From Pseudomonas botevensis (GTDB taxonomy: Bacteria > Pseudomonadota > Gammaproteobacteria > Pseudomonadales > Pseudomonadaceae), in the NCBI RefSeq assembly GCF_019145475.1, contig NZ_JAHTKI010000003.1, forward strand, positions 1 through 64,000: a stretch of 64,000 nucleotides of DNA, written 5' to 3'. A program made the position numbers and the translations under genes. Below are positions 21,097-30,397 of the stretch, one piece after another; position 1 is the stretch's first letter, and each line of letters opens with the position of its first letter. Below the pieces are notes generated by a model. That model was not told where the DNA came from and did not search any database. It was given only the letters and a program-made list of their open reading frames with translations.

Positions 21097-24034
21097 CCTG
21101 ACCCAGATGCTGCTGTTCAGCGCTGCCTACCTGGCGGCACTGTTCGGCGTGGCCTGGATCAGTGAACGGGGCATGATCCCCCGGGCGATCATTCGCCACC
21201 CGCTGACCTACACCCTGTCGCTCGGGGTCTACGCCAGTGCGTGGGCGTTCTACGGCACGGTGGGCCTGGCCTATCAGTACGGCTACGGCTTTCTTTCCAG
21301 CTATCTTGGTGTCTCCGGCGCGTTTCTGCTGGCGCCGGTGCTGCTGTATCCGATCCTGAAGATCACCCGCACCTATCAGCTGTCGTCGCTGGCGGATCTG
21401 TTCGCCTTCCGCTTCCGCAGCACCTGGGCCGGGGCACTGACCACGATCTTCATGCTGATCGGCGTGCTGCCATTGCTGGCGTTGCAGATTCAGGCCGTGG
21501 CCGACTCCATCGGCATTCTGACCGGCGAACCGGTGCAGAGCCGCGTGGCCCTGGCCTTCTGCGGCCTGATCATTCTGTTCACGATCTTCTTTGGCTCCCG
21601 GCACATCGCCACGCGGGAAAAACACGAAGGCCTGGTGTTCGCCATCGCCTTCGAATCGGTGATCAAACTGGCGGCCCTCGGCGGTGTCGGCCTGTACGCG
21701 CTGTACGGCGTGTTCGACGGCCCGCAACAGCTCGAACTGTGGCTGCTGCAAAACCAGACCGCCCTCGCCGCCTTGCACACGCCGCTGCAGGAAGGCCCGT
21801 GGCGCACGCTGCTGCTGGTGTTTTTCGCCTCGGCCATCGTGATGCCGCACATGTATCACATGACCTTCACCGAGAACCTCAACCCACGAGCACTGGTGAG
21901 TGCGAGCTGGGGCCTGCCGCTGTTTCTGCTGCTGATGAGCCTGGCGGTGCCGCTGATTCTCTGGGCCGGCCTGAAACTCGGTGCCACCACCAATCCGGAA
22001 TACTTCACCCTCGGCATCGGCATTGCCGCCAACAGCAAGGCACTGGCGTTGCTGGCCTATGTCGGCGGACTGTCGGCCGCCAGTGGCCTGATCATCGTCA
22101 CCACCCTGGCGCTGTCGGGCATGGCGCTCAACCATCTGGTGCTGCCGCTGTATCAGCCGCCGGCCGAAGGCAACATCTACCGCTGGCTGAAATGGACCCG
22201 CCGCGCGCTGATCGTCGCGATCATCATGGCCGGTTTCTGTTTCTATCTGATGCTCGGCGCCGAACAGGACCTGGCCAACCTCGGCATCGTTGCATTCGTC
22301 GCCACCCTGCAATTCCTGCCGGGTGTGCTCTCGGTGCTGTACTGGCCGACCGCCAACCGCCGTGGCTTCATCGCTGGCCTGCTGGCTGGCGTGATCGTCT
22401 GGGTGGTGACCATGCTCCTGCCGCTGGTCGGCAATCTGCAGGGGTTCTATATCCCGCTGCTCAACATGATTTACGTACTGGATGACACCAGCTGGCACAT
22501 GGCGGCAATCGCCTCGCTGGCCGCCAACGTGTTGATGTTCACCCTGATTTCCCTGTTCACCAACGCCAGCCCCGAAGAGGCCAGCGCCGCCGAAGCCTGT
22601 GCGGTAGACAACGTGCGCCGTCCGCAGCGTCGTGAACTGCACGCCGCCTCGCCGCAGGAATTCGCCACACAGCTCGCCAAACCGCTGGGTGCCAAGGCGG
22701 CGCAAAAGGAAGTGGAGCAGGCCCTGCGTGATCTTTACCTGCCCTTCGATGAGCGCCGCCCCTATGCGCTGCGCCGCCTGCGCGATCGAATCGAGGCCAA
22801 CCTGTCTGGTCTGATGGGGCCGAGCGTGGCCCAGGACATGGTGGAAACCTTCCTGCCCTACAAGGCTGGCGGCGAAAACTATGTCACCGAAGACATCCAC
22901 TTCATCGAAAGCCGCCTCGAGGACTATCACTCGCGCCTCACCGGCCTCGCCGCCGAACTCGATGCCCTGCGCCGCTACCACCGCCAGACCCTGCAAGAGT
23001 TGCCGATGGGCGTCTGCTCGCTGGCCAAGGATCAAGAGATCCTGATGTGGAACAAGGCCATGGAAGAACTCACCGGAATCGCCGCGCAACGGGTGGTCGG
23101 TTCGCGCCTGAGCACCATCGCCAATCCGTGGAAGGATCTGCTGCAAGGCTTCATTCATTTGCCCGACGAACATTTGCACAAGCAGCACCTGGCCCTCGAC
23201 GGCCAGACCCGCTGGCTGAACCTGCACAAAGCGGCGATCGACGAGCCGCTGGCACCGGGCAACAGCGGCCTGGTACTGCTGGTGGAAGACCTGACCGAAA
23301 CCCAGATGCTCGAAGACAAACTGGTGCATTCCGAGCGCCTGGCCAGCATCGGTCGACTCGCCGCCGGTGTGGCCCATGAAATCGGCAACCCGATCACCGG
23401 CATCGCCTGCCTGGCGCAAAACCTGCGCGAAGAGCGCGAAGAGGACGGCGAACTCACGGAAATCAGCGGGCAGATCCTCGAACAGACCAAACGCGTGTCA
23501 CGCATCGTCCAGTCGCTGATGAGTTTCGCCCACGCCGGCAGCCATCAGCACAGCGACGAACCCGTCTGTCTGGCGGAGGTGGCGCAGGACGCCATCGGCC
23601 TGCTCGCCCTGAACCGACGCAATTTCGAAGTGCAGTTCTATAACCTGTGCGACCCCGATCACTGGGTCGAAGGCGATCCGCAGCGACTCGCCCAGGTGTT
23701 GATCAACCTGCTCTCCAACGCCCGTGACGCCTCGCCTGCCGGCAGTGCGGTGCGGGTAAAGAGCGAAGCCGGCGAACACACGGTCGATCTGATCGTCGAG
23801 GACGAAGGCAGTGGTATCCCGTCGAGCATCATGGATCGATTGTTCGAACCCTTCTTCACCACCAAGGATCCTGGCGAAGGCACCGGTCTGGGCCTTGCAC
23901 TGGTCTATTCCATCGTTGAAGAGCATTATGGACAAATCACCATCGACAGCCCGGCTGATGTTCAGAGCCAGCGCGGCACCCGTATCCGGGTCACCCTGCC
24001 GCGTCATGTCGAAGCGACGTCCGCTGTGAACTGA
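21086..24034 (+). CDS. cbrA: CbrA, sensor histidine kinase with solute-symporter membrane domain
   Basis: A 982-aa sensor of the CbrAB system, which controls carbon/nitrogen balance and catabolite repression. The first ~500 residues are a sodium/solute-symporter-like domain with about 13 helices. A short linker, a PAS domain (about 625-730) and the kinase core follow. The phosphoacceptor is His764 in GVAHEIGNP, the N-box has Asn878 in LLSNARDAS, and the G-boxes are DEGSGIP and GTGLGLA. The ATG at 21086 gives the usual MSFSLTQ start; an alternative ATG lies 6 nt upstream. cbrB starts 22 nt after it. Confidence 0.96.
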   Translation: MSFSLTQMLLFSAAYLAALFGVAWISERGMIPRAIIRHPLTYTLSLGVYASAWAFYGTVGLAYQYGYGFLSSYLGVSGAFLLAPVLLYPILKITRTYQLSSLADLFAFRFRSTWAGALTTIFMLIGVLPLLALQIQAVADSIGILTGEPVQSRVALAFCGLIILFTIFFGSRHIATREKHEGLVFAIAFESVIKLAALGGVGLYALYGVFDGPQQLELWLLQNQTALAALHTPLQEGPWRTLLLVFFASAIVMPHMYHMTFTENLNPRALVSASWGLPLFLLLMSLAVPLILWAGLKLGATTNPEYFTLGIGIAANSKALALLAYVGGLSAASGLIIVTTLALSGMALNHLVLPLYQPPAEGNIYRWLKWTRRALIVAIIMAGFCFYLMLGAEQDLANLGIVAFVATLQFLPGVLSVLYWPTANRRGFIAGLLAGVIVWVVTMLLPLVGNLQGFYIPLLNMIYVLDDTSWHMAAIASLAANVLMFTLISLFTNASPEEASAAEACAVDNVRRPQRRELHAASPQEFATQLAKPLGAKAAQKEVEQALRDLYLPFDERRPYALRRLRDRIEANLSGLMGPSVAQDMVETFLPYKAGGENYVTEDIHFIESRLEDYHSRLTGLAAELDALRRYHRQTLQELPMGVCSLAKDQEILMWNKAMEELTGIAAQRVVGSRLSTIANPWKDLLQGFIHLPDEHLHKQHLALDGQTRWLNLHKAAIDEPLAPGNSGLVLLVEDLTETQMLEDKLVHSERLASIGRLAAGVAHEIGNPITGIACLAQNLREEREEDGELTEISGQILEQTKRVSRIVQSLMSFAHAGSHQHSDEPVCLAEVAQDAIGLLALNRRNFEVQFYNLCDPDHWVEGDPQRLAQVLINLLSNARDASPAGSAVRVKSEAGEHTVDLIVEDEGSGIPSSIMDRLFEPFFTTKDPGEGTGLGLALVYSIVEEHYGQITIDSPADVQSQRGTRIRVTLPRHVEATSAVN

Positions 24035-24056
24035 GACCGTCGAGAGTATCGAATCA

Positions 24057-25493
24057 ATGCCGCACATTTTGATCGTCGAAGACGAAACCATTATCCGCTC
24101 CGCCTTGCGCCGCCTGCTGGAACGCAACCAGTATCAGGTCAGCGAAGCCGGCTCAGTGCAGGAAGCACAAGAACGCTTCAGTATTCCCACATTCGACCTG
24201 ATCGTCAGTGACCTGCGCCTGCCGGGCGCTCCGGGCACCGAGCTGATCAAGCTTGGCCAGGGCACTCCGGTGCTGATCATGACCAGCTACGCCAGCCTGC
24301 GCTCGGCGGTCGACTCGATGAAGATGGGCGCGGTGGACTACATCGCCAAGCCTTTCGACCACGACGAGATGCTGCAAGCCGTTGCCCGGATCCTGCGTGA
24401 TCGCCAGTCGGCGCCCGCCGCCAGTGAAACGGTCGCCGGCAAAGCCGCCAATGGCAACGGCAAATCCGCCGTCGACAACAGCAATGGCGAGATCGGCATC
24501 ATTGGTTCCTGCCCGCCAATGCAGGACCTTTACGGCAAGATCCGCAAGGTCGCACCGACCGATTCCAATGTCTTGATCCAGGGTGAGTCCGGCACCGGCA
24601 AGGAACTGGTCGCCCGCGCCCTGCACAACCTGTCGAAACGCGCCAAGGCGCCGATGATCTCGGTGAACTGCGCGGCCATCCCGGAAAGCCTGATCGAGTC
24701 CGAACTGTTCGGTCACGAGAAAGGCGCGTTCACTGGCGCCAGCGCCGGTCGCGCCGGTCTGGTGGAAGCGGCGGACGGCGGCACGCTGTTCCTCGACGAA
24801 ATCGGTGAACTGCCGCTCGAAGCCCAGGCCCGTCTGTTGCGCGTATTGCAGGAAGGCGAGATTCGCCGGGTCGGTTCGGTACAGTCGCAGAAGGTCGATG
24901 TCCGCCTGATCGCCGCGACCCACCGGGATCTCAAGAGCCTGGCGAAAATCGGCCAGTTCCGTGAAGACTTGTACTACCGCCTGCACGTTATCGCTCTGAA
25001 ACTGCCCGCCCTGCGCGAGCGCGGCGCCGACGTCAACGAAATCGCCAATGCCTTCCTTGCGCGCCAGAGCGCCCGCATCAACCGCACCGACCTGAAATTT
25101 GCCACCGATGCCGAACAGGCGATCCGGCACTACTCCTGGCCGGGCAACGTGCGTGAACTGGAAAACGCAGTCGAGCGCGCGGTGATCCTGAGCGAAAGCG
25201 CGGAAATTTCCGCCGACCTGCTGGGCATCGACATCGAACTGGGGGATCTGGAGGACGACGAGTTCATCGGCCTGCCGGCGCAACCGGCCGGTAACGCCAG
25301 CAACAACAGCCACGAACCAACCGAAGATCTGTCGCTGGAAGACTACTTCCAGCACTTCGTGCTCGAGCATCAGGACCACATGACCGAGACCGAACTGGCC
25401 CGCAAACTGGGCGTCAGCCGCAAGTGTTTGTGGGAACGCCGCCAGCGCCTGGGCATCCCGCGGCGCAAGACCGGGGTCGCGAGCGAGAGCTGA
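24057..25493 (+). CDS. cbrB: CbrB, NtrC-family sigma-54-dependent response regulator
   Basis: A 478-aa activator that, once phosphorylated by CbrA, opens sigma-54 promoters, above all that of crcZ. The receiver domain has acceptor Asp52 and Lys98. The AAA+ domain has Walker A GESGTGKE (176-183) and the sigma-54-contacting GAFTGA loop at 223-228. The C-terminus holds a Fis-type helix-turn-helix (about 440-470, [20 protein letters not shown]). It is unbroken and of usual length. Its gene is followed directly by GTTAC/GTAAC sites and a terminator. Confidence 0.97.
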   Translation: MPHILIVEDETIIRSALRRLLERNQYQVSEAGSVQEAQERFSIPTFDLIVSDLRLPGAPGTELIKLGQGTPVLIMTSYASLRSAVDSMKMGAVDYIAKPFDHDEMLQAVARILRDRQSAPAASETVAGKAANGNGKSAVDNSNGEIGIIGSCPPMQDLYGKIRKVAPTDSNVLIQGESGTGKELVARALHNLSKRAKAPMISVNCAAIPESLIESELFGHEKGAFTGASAGRAGLVEAADGGTLFLDEIGELPLEAQARLLRVLQEGEIRRVGSVQSQKVDVRLIAATHRDLKSLAKIGQFREDLYYRLHVIALKLPALRERGADVNEIANAFLARQSARINRTDLKFATDAEQAIRHYSWPGNVRELENAVERAVILSESAEISADLLGIDIELGDLEDDEFIGLPAQPAGNASNNSHEPTEDLSLEDYFQHFVLEHQDHMTETELARKLGVSRKCLWERRQRLGIPRRKTGVASES

Positions 25494-25495
25494 AC

Positions 25496-25565
25496 GTTAC
25501 CTGTCGAGTGTGCGCGTAACCGTTGAAGATGTGAAAAAACTGTTACCTCAGTCATTTCACGTAAC
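25496..25565 (+). promoter_or_regulatory. Probable CbrB-binding upstream activating sites for crcZ
   Basis: There are two inverted pairs: GTTAC (25496-25500) N15 GTAAC (25516-25520), and TGTTAC/GTAACA arms with GTTAC (25542-25546) N14 GTAAC (25561-25565). They lie about 125-195 bp upstream of the crcZ start, the normal place for a sigma-54 activator, and the arm sequence agrees with CbrB sites described in other pseudomonads. Confidence 0.7.
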
Positions 25566-25566
25566 A

Positions 25567-25605
25567 AAAGCCGGGGTTTACGGTAACGAAACCCCGGCTT
25601 TTTTT
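25567..25605 (+). terminator. Rho-independent terminator of cbrAB
   Basis: A 13-bp perfect stem AAAGCCGGGGTTT / AAACCCCGGCTTT (25567-25579, 25589-25601) with a 9-nt loop that itself contains GGTAAC, followed by a T-run. It sits between the CbrB sites and the crcZ promoter. Confidence 0.9.
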
Positions 25606-25664
25606 CGCCTCGACAAAACGGTTATATCGACCTAACCCCTTGTTTTATTGGGTTTCGCAAAAGT

Positions 25665-25680
25665 TGGCACGGCACCTGCT
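25665..25680 (+). promoter_or_regulatory. Sigma-54 promoter of crcZ
   Basis: TGGCACGGCACCTGCT has the GG pair at 25666-25667, exactly 10 nt, then GC at 25678-25679. This is a near-consensus -24/-12 element and predicts a start at about 25690. Confidence 0.9.
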
Positions 25681-25689
25681 ATATGTTTG

Positions 25690-26060
25690 GTACAAGAACA
25701 ATAACAAGCAATGCACAAGACAATAAAAATAAGACGAATCGACTCACGCACAATAAAAACAAGACGGCGAGAGGCGCAGCTAACTGATTCTTTTGGAGAG
25801 GCGTTGTATTTGGGGTTCGCCCCACGACCAGGCCGAGAACAACAAAAACTGTCCTAAGACAGAGCCTGTACTGGTTGGATCGCAAGATCACTGCAATTCA
25901 GCGACCAAAGCAATCCGTTTGCTCTTGGCTCCCGATTGGGAGGGTCATGAAGGAAAAGCTTCATGGCGAGGGCACTCAACAAAAACAAGAAGCCCGAATC
26001 AATAATAAAAAGAGCACGCAACTACTTCTTGGGGAGCTTCGGCTCCCCTTGTAGTTTCTC
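25690..26060 (+). ncRNA. crcZ: CrcZ, Hfq/Crc-sequestering small RNA
   Basis: About 370 nt in the gene-free interval between cbrB and pcnB, the conserved place of crcZ. The sequence is studded with A-rich AAnAAnAA motifs that bind Hfq/Crc: near 25697 (AACAATAACAA), 25718, 25750, 25835 (AACAACAAAAAC), 25978 (AACAAAAACAAG) and 26001 (AATAATAAAAAG). When preferred carbon sources run out, CbrB raises CrcZ, which pulls Hfq off catabolic mRNAs. The 3' end is a strong hairpin GGGGAGC-TTCG-GCTCCCC extended by AACTAC/GTAGTT (26020-26056). The exact ends need mapping. Confidence 0.9.
26020..26060 (+). terminator. Terminator hairpin of CrcZ
   Basis: GGGGAGC TTCG GCTCCCC (26031-26048) with outer arms AACTAC (26020-26025) and GTAGTT (26051-26056), followed by a T/C-rich tail. 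Confidence 0.8.
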
Positions 26061-26227
26061 TTCTTCGCAAAAAATCCTCTGCCACACCTTGCCCCACCCT
26101 TCTAGCCTGCGGCCTGCAGCGCAAATCTGCGGCGTCCTACACCATCCCTCGACTAAATGCTAGAATCCCGGCCCATCATGCGGTCATTCTCTGGTATGGC
26201 CGAACATTCCTTCAAACAGTGCATCCC

Positions 26228-27628
26228 ATGCTGAAGAAGCTGTTCCAGTCATTCCGAACTCCCCTGCGTCGTACGCAACACATCCGCAGCACGCCTGAAG
26301 TCCTCAACAGCGGCCAACATTCGCTGCAGAAGACGCAATTCAGCCGTTACGCGGTCAACATCGTCGAACGCCTGCAGGGCGCCGGCTACCAGGCCTATCT
26401 GGTCGGTGGCTGCGTGCGAGACATGCTGCTGGGCATCACGCCCAAGGACTTCGACGTCGCCACCAGCGCCACCCCCGAACAAGTCCGTGCCGAATTCCGC
26501 AACGCGCGGATCATCGGCCGTCGTTTCAAACTGGTGCATATCCATTTCGGTCGCGAAATCATCGAAGTCGCGACCTTCCGCGCCAATCACCCGCAAAACG
26601 AAGACGACGAAGACAGCAACCAGTCCTCGCGCAACGAGAGCGGACGGATTCTGCGCGACAACGTCTACGGCACCCTTGAGGAAGATGCGCAACGCCGCGA
26701 CTTCACCATCAACGCCCTGTATTACGATCCGGTCAGCGAGCGCATCCTCGACTACGCCAACGGCGTACACGACATTCGCAATCACCTGATCCGCCTGATC
26801 GGCGATCCGAAACAGCGCTACCAGGAAGACCCGGTGCGGATGCTGCGGGCCGTGCGCTTTGCCGCCAAGCTGAACTTCGGCATCGAGAAGCACACCGTCC
26901 AGCCGATCCGCGAACTGGCACCGATGCTGCGCGAGATTCCATCGGCCCGTCTGTTCGAGGAAGTGCTCAAGCTGTTTCTTTCCGGCCATGGCGCAATCAC
27001 TTTCGAGATGCTGGTCGACCTGCAACTGTTCGCACCGTTGTTCCCGGCCAGCGCCGACGCCCTGGAGCACAACCCGGATTACACCCACACGCTGATCAGC
27101 GAAGCGCTGACCAACACCGACCTGCGCATCAAGCAGAACAAACCGGTCACCCCGGCGTTCCTGTTTGCCGCCCTGCTCTGGCCTGCCCTGCCGGCCCGCG
27201 TGCTGCGCCTGCAAGAGCGTGGCATGCCGCCGATTCCCGCAATGCAGGAAGGCGCGCATGAGCTGATCGCCGAACAGTGCCAACGCATCGCGATTCCGAA
27301 ACGCTTCACCATGCCGATCCGCGAGATCTGGGACATGCAGGAGCGCCTGCCGCGCCGCAGCGGCAAACGTGCCGACCTGCTGCTGGACAATCCGCGTTTC
27401 CGCGCCGGCTACGACTTCCTGCTGCTGCGTGAAAGCGCCGGTGAGCAGACCGATGGCCTGGGCGAGTGGTGGACCGACTACCAGGACGCCAACGACAGCG
27501 AGCGCCGTGACATGATTCGCGACCTCAGCGGCAAGGAAGACGGCACCAGTGGTGCGCCACGCAAGCGTCGCCGTAGCAGTGGCGCCAAGCGCAAGCGCGC
27601 CGGTGCTCCGAGCGCCACGGGCGAATAA
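26228..27628 (+). CDS. pcnB: PcnB, poly(A) polymerase I
   Basis: Adds poly(A) tails to RNAs and so speeds their decay. It is 466 aa from the ATG at 26228; a GTG nine bases upstream is less likely. The nucleotidyltransferase head shows Gly60-Gly61 (LVGGCVRD) and the metal pair Asp74-x-Asp76 in KDFDVATS. The RNA-binding neck follows (QDPVRMLRAVRFAAK-type segment). The last ~35 residues are a basic tail rich in Lys, Arg and Ser (PRKRRRSSGAKRKRAG), typical of PAP I versus tRNA nucleotidyltransferase. TAGAAT at 26161-26166 is a likely -10. Confidence 0.95.
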   Translation: MLKKLFQSFRTPLRRTQHIRSTPEVLNSGQHSLQKTQFSRYAVNIVERLQGAGYQAYLVGGCVRDMLLGITPKDFDVATSATPEQVRAEFRNARIIGRRFKLVHIHFGREIIEVATFRANHPQNEDDEDSNQSSRNESGRILRDNVYGTLEEDAQRRDFTINALYYDPVSERILDYANGVHDIRNHLIRLIGDPKQRYQEDPVRMLRAVRFAAKLNFGIEKHTVQPIRELAPMLREIPSARLFEEVLKLFLSGHGAITFEMLVDLQLFAPLFPASADALEHNPDYTHTLISEALTNTDLRIKQNKPVTPAFLFAALLWPALPARVLRLQERGMPPIPAMQEGAHELIAEQCQRIAIPKRFTMPIREIWDMQERLPRRSGKRADLLLDNPRFRAGYDFLLLRESAGEQTDGLGEWWTDYQDANDSERRDMIRDLSGKEDGTSGAPRKRRRSSGAKRKRAGAPSATGE

Positions 27629-27631
27629 GGC

Positions 27632-28117
27632 ATGGAGCGTATCTACATCGGCATGGGCAGCAACCTCGCTGACCCCGCCGAGCAACTGCGCAGCGCCGTC
27701 GAGGCGCTGGGGCAATTGCCGCAGAGCGAACTGGCCGGCGTTTCCGCTTTCTATCAAAGCGACTCGTTGCTGCCGGGCCAACCGCGCTACACCAACGCAG
27801 TGGCGGCACTCGACAGCAATCTGGCGCCGCTGGACCTGCTCGATGCCCTGCAAGCGATCGAGAACGATCAGGGTCGTGAACGTCTGGAACGCTGGGGGCC
27901 GCGCACGCTGGACCTGGACATCCTGCTGTTCGGCGATCGCCTGATCGACGTGCCACGCCTGAAAGTCCCGCACTACCAGATCCAGGAACGCGCGTTCGTC
28001 CTCTATCCCCTGGCCGAACTGGCACCCGCCGACCTGCGCCTGGCCGATGGCCGCAGCCTCACCGAACTGCTCGCTGCCTGCCCGTTCGTCGGCCTCGAAC
28101 GCCTGCCCCAAGCCTGA
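27632..28117 (+). CDS. folK: FolK, 6-hydroxymethyl-7,8-dihydropterin pyrophosphokinase
   Basis: A 161-aa folate-pathway kinase that transfers pyrophosphate from ATP to hydroxymethyldihydropterin. The family signature is complete: WGPRTLDLDILLF with Arg91, Asp94 and Asp96 (the metal-binding aspartates). The N-terminal YIGMGSNLADP strand-turn is also typical. It starts 3 nt after the pcnB stop, so they form one operon. Confidence 0.96.
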   Translation: MERIYIGMGSNLADPAEQLRSAVEALGQLPQSELAGVSAFYQSDSLLPGQPRYTNAVAALDSNLAPLDLLDALQAIENDQGRERLERWGPRTLDLDILLFGDRLIDVPRLKVPHYQIQERAFVLYPLAELAPADLRLADGRSLTELLAACPFVGLERLPQA

Positions 28118-28404
28118 AAAAAATCCACATTTTGTAGGACAAAAACCCTGCAAATCAGGCCCGCCGGCCCGCTGAATCGCATCAGTAACGGCGGTAACAC
28201 TCCCCTCGTAACAATGCGGTAACACACGCAATTGACTTCCCGGGTTCTCCTCACGACTATAGGCGTCCCGCTGCCGCCAACCCGGCACACAAGGGCGCAA
28301 TCCAGGCCTTATAAGCACGACAAAAGAGCGTGCGCCTGAGTAGATGACGAATCACGCGCGTTACTCGCAGTAGTTTCCAGAGCGCCTGAACGAGGATTTT
28401 TTAC

Positions 28405-29205
28405 ATGCCAGCCATCACCCTGACCACGCTCCAGAGCCTCAAGCAGAAAGGTGAAAAGATCACCATGCTGACCTGCTATGACGCGACTTTCGCCCACGCC
28501 TGCAACGAGGCTGGTGTCGAAGTGCTGCTGGTGGGCGACTCCCTCGGCATGGTCCTGCAAGGTCACGACAGCACCCTGCCGGTGACCACCGCAGAAATGG
28601 CCTACCACGTAGCCTGCGTCAAACGCGGCAACACTGATGCCCTGATCCTGGCCGACCTGCCTTTCATGGCAAACGCCACCCTTGAGCAAACCATGACCAA
28701 CAGCGCCATGCTGATGCAGGCCGGTGCGCACATGGTCAAGGTCGAAGGTGCGTTGTGGCTGGCGGACTCGATCCGCCTGCTGGCCGAGCGCGGTGTGCCG
28801 GTCTGCGCGCACATGGGCCTGACCCCACAGGCCGTGAACATTCTCGGCGGCTACAAGGTACAAGGCCGCAACGAGAACCAGGCGCGACAGATGCGTGCCG
28901 ACGCCATCTCGCTGGAGCAGGCGGGCGCAGCGATGCTGCTGCTCGAATGCGTGCCGAGTGAACTGGCCGCCGAAATCAGCCAGGCAGTGAAAATCCCGGT
29001 GATCGGCATCGGCGCCGGCAATGCCACCGACGGCCAGGTGCTGGTATTGCACGACATGCTCGGCCTGTCGATCAGCGGTCGCGTACCGAAATTCGTCAAG
29101 AACTTCATGCACGGCCAGGAGAACATCCAGTCGGCGCTGAAGGCTTACGTGAGCGAAGTCAAAGCCACCACTTTCCCTGGCATCGAACACGGATTCTCCG
29201 CATGA
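28405..29205 (+). CDS. panB: PanB, 3-methyl-2-oxobutanoate hydroxymethyltransferase
   Basis: First committed step of pantothenate synthesis: ketoisovalerate plus methylene-THF gives ketopantoate. It is 266 aa. Family landmarks include the metal-site [11 protein letters not shown] (about 43-53) with Asp45, AHMGLTPQ, and the catalytic-region [20 protein letters not shown] near the C-terminus. It overlaps panC by 4 nt. It uses ketoisovalerate made by the ilv genes encoded 22 kb away in this window. Four GTAAC pentamers lie in its upstream region. Confidence 0.97.
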   Translation: MPAITLTTLQSLKQKGEKITMLTCYDATFAHACNEAGVEVLLVGDSLGMVLQGHDSTLPVTTAEMAYHVACVKRGNTDALILADLPFMANATLEQTMTNSAMLMQAGAHMVKVEGALWLADSIRLLAERGVPVCAHMGLTPQAVNILGGYKVQGRNENQARQMRADAISLEQAGAAMLLLECVPSELAAEISQAVKIPVIGIGAGNATDGQVLVLHDMLGLSISGRVPKFVKNFMHGQENIQSALKAYVSEVKATTFPGIEHGFSA

Positions 29206-30062
29206 ACACCGTCAAGACCGTACGTGAACTGCGCGCCGCCGTAGCCCGCGCCCGCAGCGAAGGCAAGCGCATCGGCTTCGTGCCGACCATGGGCAACCTG
29301 CACAGCGGCCACATCGCGCTGATCACCAAGGCCACCCAGCGGGTGGACTTCGTCGTCGCGAGCATTTTCGTCAACCCGCTGCAGTTCGGTGCGGGCGAAG
29401 ACCTCGACAAGTACCCGCGCACCCTGGTGGCCGACCAGCAAAAACTGCAGGAAGCCGGTTGCGCCCTGCTGTTTGCGCCGACCGTCGAGGAGATGTATCC
29501 CGACGGCATGGCCGGGCAGACCCGGGTCAGCGTGCCGCAACTTTCCGAAGGCCTGTGCGGCGCCAGTCGTCCGGGGCACTTCGAAGGAGTGGCGACGGTA
29601 GTCAGCAAGCTGTTCAACATGGTCCAGCCGGATCTGGCGATCTTCGGTCAGAAGGACTTCCAGCAACTGGCGGTGATTCGCGCGCTGGTGCATGACCTGA
29701 ACATGCCGATCCAGATCATCGGCGAGCCGACTGTCCGCGCTGCCGATGGCCTTGCGCTGTCGTCGCGCAACGGCTTCCTCAGCGAAGAACAACGCGCCGT
29801 GGCGCCGGTGGTCTATCGCACCCTGAGCACCATCGCCGAGGCGATCAAGCAAGGTGAACGCGACTTCCCGGCCCTGATCCGCACCCAGTTGCAACAGCTG
29901 GAAGCGGCCGGCCTGCGTCCGGACTACCTGGAAATCCGCCATGCCCTGACCTTGCGTCCGGCGACGGCGCAGGATCGCGACCTGGTGATCCTGGTGGCGG
30001 CGTTCCTCGGCACGACCCGGTTGATCGACAACCTGCACCTGAATCTCGATACCCCCGCCTGA
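29202..30062 (+). CDS. panC: PanC, pantothenate synthetase
   Basis: Joins pantoate and beta-alanine using ATP. It is 286 aa. The HIGH-like motif is in [13 protein letters not shown] (about 27-39) and the KMSKS-like loop is [12 protein letters not shown] (about 187-198). The pantoate pocket QKDFQQL is also present. It is coupled to panB by a 4-nt overlap. No panD (aspartate decarboxylase, source of beta-alanine) follows it, unlike P. aeruginosa. The next 335 bp hold a REP element and then pgi. Confidence 0.97.
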   Translation: MNTVKTVRELRAAVARARSEGKRIGFVPTMGNLHSGHIALITKATQRVDFVVASIFVNPLQFGAGEDLDKYPRTLVADQQKLQEAGCALLFAPTVEEMYPDGMAGQTRVSVPQLSEGLCGASRPGHFEGVATVVSKLFNMVQPDLAIFGQKDFQQLAVIRALVHDLNMPIQIIGEPTVRAADGLALSSRNGFLSEEQRAVAPVVYRTLSTIAEAIKQGERDFPALIRTQLQQLEAAGLRPDYLEIRHALTLRPATAQDRDLVILVAAFLGTTRLIDNLHLNLDTPA

Positions 30063-30079
30063 GCGGCGCAATAACGTTC

Positions 30080-30170
30080 TGTGGGAGCGGGCGTGCTCGC
30101 GAATGCAATCTGTCAGTCCGTCCCTACGGTAACTGGCACAGCACATTCGCCATGCAGGCCCGCTCCCACA
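30080..30170. repeat. REP element pair between panC and pgi
   Basis: Inverted REP units: TGTGGGAGCGGGCGTGCTCG (left) and GCAGGCCCGCTCCCACA (right) facing each other about 45 nt apart, a REPIN-type arrangement common in P. fluorescens genomes. It probably also helps end the panBC transcript. Confidence 0.8.
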
Positions 30171-30397
30171 GTTGTTTTGGGCCGGCGTCAGTCCGTCTGT
30201 CGGCCACCACCGTTATCAATGTTAAAAAAGTACCGGAAACAGGTCAGACAAAGTCAAGACAGATCGCGGCGCTAGGTTTACTGTATTCGCCCTGCGCCCG
30301 GTAACCGTGTCGACGCAGCTGACCTCTCGCTCAAACAGGGCAAGATGGGCTTTCAAGTGTTCAAAAGGCCGTTCAAGTAAAAAGGAAAACCGCAGCG
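30171..30397. other. Upstream region of pgi
   Basis: A 227-bp stretch with no gene. It is more AT-rich near 30215-30255 (CAATGTTAAAAAAGTACC). The ribosome site for pgi is AAAAGGAAAA at about 30380-30389. I see no clear promoter consensus and no panD remnant. Confidence 0.5.

Noticed and set aside
25679..26163. Small open frames in the cbrB-pcnB interval as protein genes
   Set aside because: The interval matches crcZ in position, sigma-54 promoter, A-rich motifs and terminator. The frames lack ribosome sites and are AT-rich noise.
30080..30170. REP doublets read as CRISPR-like or transposon ends
   Set aside because: Only single inverted pairs are present, the arms match Pseudomonas REP units, and no RayT transposase gene is nearby.
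30171..30397. Decayed panD gene between panC and pgi
   Set aside because: The interval is shorter than panD and no frame resembles aspartate decarboxylase or its Gly-Ser cleavage site.
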